The notes under the pieces: model-generated
The model's input: the letters and a program-made list of their open reading frames with translations, nothing else
What the model was told of the DNA's origin: nothing
Database searches by the model: none
Assembly: GCA_946902985.2 (NCBI GenBank)
Contig: OX336388.2
Location: 1,703,667,978 to 1,703,731,977, forward strand
Length of the DNA stretch: 64,000 nt
From: Meconema thalassinum
Lineage: Eukaryota > Arthropoda > Insecta > Orthoptera > Tettigoniidae
Reading direction: 5' to 3'
Program-made: the position numbers and the translations under genes
In this document: positions 57,059 to 64,000 of the stretch, in pieces
Position numbering within the stretch: the first letter of the stretch is position 1
Layout of the letters: each line of letters opens with the position of its first letter

Positions 57059-58274
57059 GAAGGGCAAATCAGAATGTAACGCACAATAATTTTTTTCTCC
57101 CCTGGTATTGCAGCTGGAACGTTGAAATTTCACGAGGATATAGTTTGAAGTTTGTGGTACAGAGGGTATTTTGTTTTCATGTGCAGCTCTAGCAAGAGAA
57201 GCCTGAGCTACGAAACAAACATGGCGCGCATGTTACTGTCGTCAACATGTGAGGAGCAGCGAAGTGTAGTTCGATATTTGAGGGCCAAAGGGCATAAACC
57301 AGTGAAATTCACAGGGACGTGAGTGGCATGTATGGGGATGACTGTATGGACCATAGCAATGTCTCCAGGTGGTGTGTGCATTCTTCCAAGAGGGCATTGT
57401 GACCTTAGTGATTCGCCATGCTCCGGGTGGGCGGTAACAGCTGCAACCCCCACAGAACGTCCGAGCTATTGAGGCAGCAATTTTGAAAGACCGGCGTGTG
57501 TACCTGCGAACCTTATCACAGACGTTCGACATTTCCTACGGTGCAGTGTACGACATTGTTCATCACAAGTTGAAATTCCGTCAAGTTAGTGCTCGCTGGG
57601 TGCCAAGAACCTATCAAAGGGCCAGCGAATGATGACAAGCTGGGATCACTTGATGCGTTACGCCGTATAAGGGCATGACTTTCTGGAAGTAATAGTCACT
57701 GGTAATGAGTCGTAGGTGTACCACTACACGCCTGAAACCAAGCAGGCTTCTACTGTATGTAGTGAATACATGCTGGTTCCGCAGTACGGAAAAAAAACAA
57801 CTGTGAATGCTGCAGCCTATGTTAAAACTTTGGTTAAGTTGCATCGTGCCCTTTGTGACAAACACCACAACATTAAAAACTTCTTTATAACAATGCCCGC
57901 CCCATGTTGCTGCTCCTGTTCGTGAGAAATTCGCCCAATTTGGGTGGGAGGTGCTCCAGCATCCACCATACAGTCCGGAACTGGCACCGTGTGACTTTCA
58001 TCTGTTTGGTCCCATGAGGAAATTCCTAGCCGACCAATACATTGCGACAGATGCGTAAGTAAGTACGTAGATGGCTATCCTCCAACCAAACGGACTTCTA
58101 CGAACAGCGCATATTGAAACTGGTAACATGATGGCAGAAATGTGTTGAGAAAGTTGGTGACTATGTAGAAAAGTAGGTCAAAGATGTAAGTTCATTTGTG
58201 ATTTGTTTGGTTTTGTTACCTATTAAACCTTTTGGGAAAAAACTTATTGTGCGTTACATTCTGATCTGCCCTCG
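57059..58274 (+). mobile_element. mariner transposon (DD34D-type), degenerate
   Basis: TIRs GAAGGGCAAATCAGAATGTA at 57059 and, from 58274 inward, CGAGGGCAGATCAGAATGTA, both continuing ACGCACAATAA. Flanked by TA (57057-57058 and 58275-58276). 1,216 bp. Confidence 0.9.
57185..58200 (+). pseudogene. mariner transposase remnant
   Basis: Coding on the + strand in several frames with many stops. The clearest part, about 57895-58045, reads PHVAAPVREKFAQFGWEVLQ, HPPYSPELAPCDFHLFGPM, the region around the third catalytic Asp of DD34D mariners. Earlier parts (57470-57560: KTGVCTCEP-like, IVHHKLKFRQV) fit the N-terminal half. Confidence 0.82.
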
Positions 58275-58340
58275 TATTATATTGTACATAAGTTGTACAT
58301 ACAAATCTGCCAAACCAAAAATGGCCTTAAGTGAGCAGGT

Positions 58341-58373
58341 CTGATGATGTTCATCTCATGAACGAAACAGGTC
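58341..58373 (+). ncRNA. Hammerhead-ribozyme-like motif (orphan PLE tail)
   Basis: CTGATGA, extra T, GTTCAT, loop CTC, ATGAAC, GAAA, CAGGTC. Stem II is six perfect pairs; AC/GT closes a two-base stem III with GTC at the cleavage position. Stem I is weak. No PLE coding sequence was seen beside it. Confidence 0.55.
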
Positions 58374-58544
58374 GTCCAATTAATATCCCCTTTTTCGATA
58401 AGTGTTATAAATGTATATAAATCGCCCATGTCAATTTTTCCAGGATAGCAGATAAGTGTTATTCCCAGCCCATTTTAAAATCTGAATAGGTCTATGTCAT
58501 AGCCGACCATAAAAACTATACCCATGAAAAGTTTCAGCTCAATT

Positions 58545-58615
58545 GGTTAAGTAGTTTTTGCATGATAGAAACTCAAATAAACCAACTTTCTGATTTATAT
58601 ATTAGTATAATTCAC
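58545..58615. repeat. Arthropod retroelement tail repeat
   Basis: GTTTCAGCTCAATTGGTTAA, GTAGTTTTTGCATGATAGA and TATTAGTATAAT phrases are of a kind common at the 3' ends of old arthropod non-LTR elements. No coding sequence. Confidence 0.45.
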
Positions 58616-58709
58616 TGTATGAGAAAGAATGTGGAGAATATAGATAATGAAATGTATGAAATCATCATACCTAACTTCACTATAAGGGGTCAACCATAAA
58701 AACATTTGA

Positions 58710-58920
58710 CTGTCTGTGTGGCTCAGCGGTAACTTTTTCGCCTGCTGTGCCCAAGGTAGCAGGATCAAATCCTGGCACAGTCAGTTGGCATTTGAGGATG
58801 CGCAAATGTGAGAGAGCCGTGTCAGTAGAATTACTGGCACGTCACAGGTTCCCTTCGGGGCAAAATTCCAACCCCCCCGGCGTCTCCAAAAGCCGCTTAA
58901 ACCAATTACATTATTATAAA
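58710..58920 (+). mobile_element. tRNA-derived SINE
   Basis: Head TGTGTGGCTCAGCGGTAA (A box) with GGATCAAATCC (B box) at about 58762, then a body with GGTTCCCTTCGGGG and GGCGTCTCCAAAAGCC and an ACATTATTAT tail. The tail relates to 51818-51919. Confidence 0.75.
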
Positions 58921-59189
58921 AACGTTATCAGAAATGCCATAAAATGTAACCCCTTCTCCCATTGTAACATGTTGTAACAATTCTTAATTCCCTCCCCTCT
59001 ATTGAACGCCCAATATAAATTACCTCTCTTGTTCAATGTATTACGCAACTCTGCGCATGGAAAAAATTCGACTTTATAGGCCCATCTTCTAGAGCCTCCG
59101 TGGCTTAGGCGGCAGCACGCCGGCCTCTCACCGCTGGGTCCGCGGTTCAAATACTGGTCACTCCATGTGAGATCTGTGCTGGACAAAAC

Positions 59190-60400
59190 GGAGGCAGACA
59201 GTATGGCTTCAGGAGTGGAAGATCCACAGTGGACCCAATCGTTAGCTTGAGGCAGGTGATGGAAAAGAACTGGGAATATGGAGAAGATTTGATCATGACT
59301 TTCATAGATCTAGAAAAGGCATATGATAGTGTCCCCAGAGAGAAGGTATGGGAAACCATGGTTAAGAAGAGACTGGGAAGAGAAATGTTGGAAATGGTGC
59401 AAGCAATGTACCAGAACTGTGTTAGCAGGGTACTGACCCCAGTTGGAAAGACAGATTGGTTTAGGAACAAGACTGGACTAAGACAGGGGAGTGTGCTGTC
59501 ACCTCTTTTATTCATAATGGTAATGGATGAAATTGTAAAGGAAACAAAGGAAGCATATGGACATAAAGAAATGAAGTTATTATTATTTGCAGACGATATT
59601 GTGGTCTGGGGAAGGAACACCGAAGAAGTGCAAAAACAACTAGATGCACTGAACGAAAATATTCAGAAGTACGGCCTGAAAATCAGTATAGAGAAAAGCA
59701 AGACCATGGTGATGACAAGAGGGGAAAGTCAAGGAAAGGGCACTGTGAAAATTGGAAGTCAGAGTTTGGAAATTGTGGACACGTTCAAATACCTAGGAAG
59801 TGAATTGATGCAAACTGGTAGGTTGGACATGGAGATTGGCAGGAGGGTACAGCAGAGCAATGCATTCTATCAAAGTGTAAGAAAACTTGTTTGGAATAAG
59901 GAAGTACCAAGGAAAAGCAAGGAGGTAATGTATAAAATGTACTATGTACCCATATTAACTTATGCAGCTGAGACTTGGACCCTGACAAGCAGGCAAGAGA
60001 GTAGAATCCAAGCCAGTGAAATGAAATTCCTAAGAAGTATGATAGGTAAGACAAAGAAAGACAGAGTGAGGAATGAAGATGTTAGGAAGGAAGTTGGGAT
60101 GGGAAAACTAAATGAGAGAATTGAGAAGAATAAACTAAGGTGGTTTGGACATGTAAAGAGGATGGAGGAAAATAGAATACCAAGACAGATGCTGGAGGCC
60201 AAGTGCAAGGGCAAGAGAGCAAGGGGAAGACCTAGAACAAGGTGGATCGATTCAGTGAAGAACAGCATGAGAAAAAGAAATCTGGACTGGGACAAGATCG
60301 TGGAAGAAGAATTGTTGAAGGAAAGAGGAAAGTGGAGAAGTGCCATAAATACACCGACCCAGCAGGAGCTGGATAAGGGGAAATGATGATGATGATGATG
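59190..60400 (+). mobile_element. 5'-truncated LINE ending in (ATG)n, inserted in a SINE
   Basis: Begins inside the RT domain and ends in a GATGATGATG-type tail at about 60386-60400. Related to the fragment at 44265-44750. No clear target duplication. Confidence 0.75.
59229..60386 (+). pseudogene. LINE reverse transcriptase, truncated but open (385 codons)
   Basis: Open from RT motif 2 onward: DPIVSLRQVMEKN, TFIDLEKAYDSVPREK (first catalytic Asp), GLRQGSVLSPLLF, LLFADDIVVWG (DD box), KSKTMVM, FKYLGSEL, then the C-terminal tail LRWFGHVKRMEENRIPR and RGRPRTRW. The frame also extends upstream to about 59190 (QYGFRSGRSTV). The endonuclease and RT fingers are missing, so the insertion was dead on arrival although the remainder has no stop, which suggests a young insert. 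Clade: RTE/Jockey-like; not resolved. Confidence 0.88.
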
Positions 60401-60639
60401 ACTCCGGTTTTCCCTGTCAAAAATTTCATTCCAGCAACACTCTCCACTATCATTTCATTTCATCTGTCGTTCATTTAATCATTGCCCCAGAGGAGTGCGT
60501 CAGGCCTCGGCAGCCGGCACAGTTTATATCCTTGCCGCTAGATGGGGGCTTCATTCATTCCATTCCTGACCCAGTCGGAGACTGGAAGCAGGCTGTGGAT
60601 TTTCATTTTTTCAGGTCCATCTTCCAGTACCAGAAGCAG

Positions 60640-60752
60640 AAAATATACTTCTGAATTCGCGAGAATGCTACACAGGATGAATTCAGTAGTTCCGGGGGAA
60701 GACTAGCACAAGTAGAACAAGTCATAAACCAAAATTTTACAGTAGAGTAAAA
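60640..60752. repeat. Segment duplicated at 62958-63055
   Basis: GCTACACAGGATGAATTCAG, TAGTTCCG, CACAAGTAGAACAAGTCATA are shared with 62970-63040. The match resumes at 60953-61010 against 63056-63100 after a SINE, so the pair shows the SINE's empty site. Confidence 0.8.
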
Positions 60753-60941
60753 AAAAGGAAGCTTGTAGTTTAACGTGACCGTTAATCTTGAGATCATGAG
60801 CCACGGGACCTCCTTTTTACGTGGAATCCGAACCACAGGACGTGGCATTTCACTACGAAAATCTCACATGCATTGGCCGGGAATCGAACCCGGACCGCCT
60901 TGGTGAGAGGCATACAGCTAGACCGCTAAGCCACCACGCCC
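60753..60941 (-). mobile_element. tRNA-derived SINE with 13-bp duplication and visible empty site
   Basis: Minus-strand head GGGCGTGGTGGCTTAGCGG (A box) and GGGTTCGATTCCC (B box), body GTGAGATTTTCGTAG. Flanked by CAGTAGAGTAAAA at 60740-60752 and 60942-60954. The paralogous segment at about 63043 reads CAGGAGAGTAAAAGG with no SINE. Confidence 0.9.
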
Positions 60942-60954
60942 CAGTAGAGTAAAA

Positions 60955-61560
60955 GAACAATCCTAACGAATAAAATAATATTTTTCAAAGTTTCAATTTC
61001 ACCCTTTTGATTTGACAAATGAATTGTGCCTTTATACTTAAGTTGAATATAATACAGATGCACACTAAACGAAAAAATAAAATAATACCTAGTCTTTTTA
61101 TAAATACTGTTGTCAGTAAAAAGGATTTTTCGGTGACCCTTTGCTGCATAACGAGACAGTAAGCGTTTTGATTTGAAGAGCCTCTGTTCCTTCAGCGCAT
61201 TTGTGTGGAGGTGTCCTTTCCGTCGTTTGTAAGCAATGAAGTCCCAGGTCACTGCTCAATGTGCGAGACAAATCCATTTTGGAAATTTTCAGCTCATAAG
61301 CCCTCACAGACCGTCTCCGCATCGGATTTCTTCGCACTCAATCCGCCACTGCTTTCACCAATTCTGGAGTCCAGATATTGCGTGGTCTACCTACTCGTGT
61401 CTCGGTCTTTCACAGTAACAGTCTCAAAAGGAAGTGATGGATAGTGCGGTACACGAACCTTTTGCTTATTTTGCGTTTCTAGAGAATTTTAAAAATCTTG
61501 CCTGGGGATTTGCCTACAGAGTGCAACGCGACCACAATAAAGTTTCCAATAAATGTACAC
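60955..61560 (-). pseudogene. maT relic 1
   Basis: Minus-strand pieces: VRRRSVRAYELKISKM, LSRTLSSDLGLHCLQT, then RLLSRYAAKGHRKILFTD up to the first catalytic Asp (about 61120), after which unrelated sequence follows. Related to the maT at 48752-50062. Broken by frameshifts. Confidence 0.7.
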
Positions 61561-61625
61561 TAAATGGTTTGAGATGTTTTAATATACTAATGATATTAGT
61601 TAAATGGATGTGTAACAAATCAAAA

Positions 61626-61796
61626 TCACATATAATTATTCAAAATGGCCACCTTTGGCACGAACACATTACATAAGTCCTATCACATAATTATTCAAAA
61701 TGGCCACCTTTGGCACGAACACAGTCCATAAGTCCTATCACATATAATTATTCAAAATGGCCACCTTTGGCACGAACACAGTCCATAAGTTCTTGT
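61626..61796. repeat. ~56-bp tandem triplication at the end of maT relic 2
   Basis: The phrase CAAAATGGCCACCTTTGGCA recurs at 61641, 61696 and 61753 (periods 55 and 57). It corresponds to the codons near the C-terminus of the transposase (VFVPKVAILN on the minus strand). Confidence 0.92.
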
Positions 61797-62725
61797 AGCC
61801 ACTCATCAATTGAATTATGCACCACTTCATCGGAAAATTTGCTGCAGCCTTCAAAAGAGAACACTTTAAACTTTCAATATTTGGATGTCTCTTCTTGCAA
61901 GCCATCTCCTGAAACTTGGTCCACAATTTGTAGTCCAGGGAGTTAGGTCTGGACTTGCAGAAGGCCAATCCAAGTTTGAAAAATAGTTCGGAACATTGGA
62001 CCCGAGCCACTCCTGAGATGGCCTTATGTGCTGGGACCGAATCCTGCTGGAAGCCCCAGCGTTCTCCATGGAAGAGGATGTCGTTGAGTTTCTTGACCAG
62101 TGGCTCTAACACCGTCTCCTGATACACTTTGGCTGACGTATTGACCCCTTTCTCACTGAAATGGTGGTCTGTGGTACCTTCATTGCTCACTCCCCACCAC
62201 ACCATAAGAAATGAACGATAATAGCCCCTCTGGATCCTTGGAGCCTTTTCAGCAGCTTGTGCGCGAGGCAAAGACATTTTGGAAATTTTCAGCTCATAAG
62301 CCATCACAGACTGTCTCCGCACAGCATTTCTTCGCACACAATCCGCCACTGCTTTCACCAATTCTGGAGTCCGGATATTGATTGCGTGGTCTACCTACTC
62401 TGTCTCGGTCTTTCACAGTTACTGTCTCAAAAGAAAGCGATGGACAGTGCGGTACATGAACCTTTTGCTTATTTTGAGTTTCTGGAGAATTTTAAAAATC
62501 TCACCTGGGGATTTGCCTACAGAGTGCAACGCAACCACAGCTATACAGTTTTCGTGATCGCCCCATTCCATTCGTTTTTAAACGAACACACAGAACATTT
62601 CACTACTGCAGCTGCACTCGGAATGACTCATAGTTGGTGCTATAACACAGGAATGTGAAGGCCCTTACAAGGGGGAAAAAACAGCCACCCTCAAAAGTTG
62701 TGACATTATTTATGGTAAGACTAGG
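61738..62725 (-). pseudogene. maT relic 2 with internal deletion
   Basis: The right end (62697-62724) carries the maT TIR ATTTATGGTAAGACTAGGTA. The minus-strand frame 62361-61738 reads VVRRQSVM-like HTH text (RRQSVMAYELKISKM), then jumps to the post-catalytic part (FLMVWWGVSNEGTTDHHF), DSVPAHKAISG (second Asp), SLDYKLWTKF and KKRHPNIESLKCSL. The first-Asp region is deleted. Not functional. Confidence 0.75.
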
Positions 62726-62957
62726 TATAGAATGGTTTATTGGCAGGGTGCGTAAGAAACATAGCTTATTTTTAATATAGAAGGCATATTGACTAATGCC
62801 ACTTTCCCCCCGGCACTACAGAATTTTTCCTTTCGCAAATCAACCTACAAAAGAAGTTGTTTTATTAAAAGCATATGGAAAGTGTCAAAAAGAAAGTTCA
62901 TTTCGATTTTGCAAATCGGGTAATAACGGGAAAACAGTTATGAACATACACCTTTTC

Positions 62958-63100
62958 GTGAAGAGAATATGCTACACAGGATGAATTCAGTAGTTCCGTT
63001 GGAAGACTGGCACAAGTAGAACAAGTCATAAACCAGAATTTTACAGGAGAGTAAAAGGACAACCCTAACGAATAAAATAATATTTTTCAAAATTTCAATT
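62958..63100. repeat. Partner of the 60640-61010 duplication (empty SINE site)
   Basis: Shares GCTACACAGGATGAATTCAG and ACGAATAAAATAATATTTTT with 60660-61000 and lacks the SINE. A C-run follows at about 63104-63114. Confidence 0.8.
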
Positions 63101-63977
63101 TCTCCCCCCCCCCCTCCAAATATATCTTGTACACTTTTGTTGCATTGTAAGGACCTTCCTCTGTTCAAGCAAACATATTTTATGGATGACACCCAAACCC
63201 AGTTACAAACTGGGTAACTGCTCAGGGCTGCAGGTTTTAGGGGCGGCAAATTTTCTTGAAAACTGTACAAAACCGCTTGGGCATTCAACGTCGTCATCAT
63301 CTGGGTATCCTTCCAGCAGGCCGGGTAGGATTAAACTTCAAGTAGCCTAATTAAAGTTAAACCCCCACACAAGGGAATATCCATTGGCAATGCTGATTTT
63401 TAAGGAAATAACAAGAAGGGTCATCTTAAGTCATCTTGCTGTTGAATCTGACTTGAAAGTGAAATTGTTCTAATGAAGAAATCATAAACCTGTTTGCAAA
63501 TGACGAGGCAAGAAGGACGCCCCTTGTTATTTAAATAATTTGTATTTTGGCCATTTGTTTGTGTATGGTATCTGTTAAAATGTAGTATAAATTGTTTGTA
63601 TTAAGTTTTTTTCTCGCTGTTCTCTTTGCCACTCATAGTTATGTACATCCTCAGATGAAGAAACAGCCCCAAATGTTAGGGAAACTTGAATAAATCTACA
63701 TATCCCAAGTTGGGTTGAGCAGAGTTTTTTTTTCTCTCTCCAGGGGCACCAGGAGCCCTTAATACAAGCCGGGTGACCCCTAATATTATTTGTATTTTTC
63801 CTGAGTTTCCATTGTGGTGTATTATATCTGTCAGGTTTAGTCTATATTAAAACTAAGTTACCTCAGAAATCTTTTGTATTTAGCCTATGCTCTTTGAATA
63901 ACTTCCGAATCTATGCTTTGTCTTCTGGACCTAAGAGTTGCAAATCAAATTAAAATAAACAACTATTTTGTTTTCAG
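63101..63977. other. End of the E2F intron, little recognisable
   Basis: No supported gene. The phrase near 63655 (GAAGAAACAGCCCCAAATGT then GGGAAACTTGAATAAATC) resembles a retroelement tail. The stretch ends in an acceptor-like ATTTTGTTTTCAG. Confidence 0.4.
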
Positions 63978-64000
63978 CAGAAGAAAATCAGAACTTCCCT
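63978..64000 (+). CDS. E2F7/8: Possible next E2F exon, cut by the window edge
   Basis: An acceptor-like ACTATTTTGTTTTCAG precedes CAGAAGAAAATCAGAACTTC. Entering in phase 1 (as left by the exon ending at 11295), the sequence stays open and encodes an acidic/polar EENQNF. An alternative acceptor three bases later (CAGCAG) is also in frame. Only 23 bases are visible, so this is a suggestion. Confidence 0.3.

Larger units (their letters stand above)
59090..60617 (+). mobile_element. tRNA-derived SINE split by a LINE insertion
   Basis: Left part 59090-59189: GCCTCCGTGGCTTAGGCGGC (A box) and GCGGTTCAAATAC (B box), then TGTGAGATCTGTGCTGGAC. Right part about 60401-60617: ACTCCGGTTTTCCCTGTC, CCAGAGGAGTGCG, GCCGCTAGATGGGGGC, ending CTGTGGATTTTCA. 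The two fit as one ~320-bp SINE from general knowledge of this repeat type; this should be tested against other copies. Confidence 0.6.

Noticed and set aside
63640..63720. Fifth hammerhead-like motif near GATGAAGAAACAGCCCC...GGGAAAC
   Set aside because: No CTGANGA directly before a stem II and GAAA in the right place; only a generic retroelement-tail resemblance.

Overview
This window is eukaryotic and looks like intron sequence from a large, transposon-packed arthropod genome. A polyneopteran insect is my best guess, from the style of the tRNA-derived SINEs and the mix of Penelope, RTE, I-type, maT, mariner, Tigger and hAT elements; this is not proven. There are no operons, ribosome binding sites or prokaryotic genes.

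Host gene: the only host gene I can support lies on the + strand. It is an atypical E2F transcription factor (E2F7/E2F8 type), seen as two phase-compatible exons at 7469-7781 (second DNA-binding domain) and 11113-11295. A possible third exon begins at the extreme right edge (about 63978). If that is right, 11296-63977 is a single intron of about 52.7 kb, and nearly everything else here is transposon traffic inside one gene.

Layout. 1-4201: a minus-strand Ty3/gypsy-like LTR element running off the left edge, its gag split by a solo LTR of the same family. 4202-13613: E2F exons, small MITEs, a SINE and old LINE remnants. 15262-16003: a tandem ~300-bp repeat carrying hammerhead-ribozyme-like cores. 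16038-20200: a decayed hAT element containing a MITE. 20797-21008: a SINE with an 18-bp target duplication. 21860-35303: a Tigger/pogo transposon interrupted by a complete 9-kb LTR element, with 1.46 kb of the pogo present on both sides of it. 36735-52030: a second Tigger on the minus strand, blown apart by nested insertions: an unclassified TIR element with Helitron debris, a Penelope element, and an I-type LINE that itself holds a TIR element, a nearly intact RTE LINE and a maT transposon. 52145-56650: a minus-strand Penelope element interrupted by a Tc1 and by an unidentified insert. 57059-63100: a mariner, SINEs, a LINE inserted in a SINE, and maT relics.

The nesting gives a relative chronology. 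Several insertions have exact target duplications, and removing them rejoins the host reading frame, which supports the boundaries. The most unusual signals are the family of hammerhead-like motifs in Penelope tails and in a tandem repeat, a textbook -1 frameshift heptamer at the gag/pol overlap, and the LTR-centred duplication inside the pogo element. All comparisons were made by eye; no alignment or database search was run.
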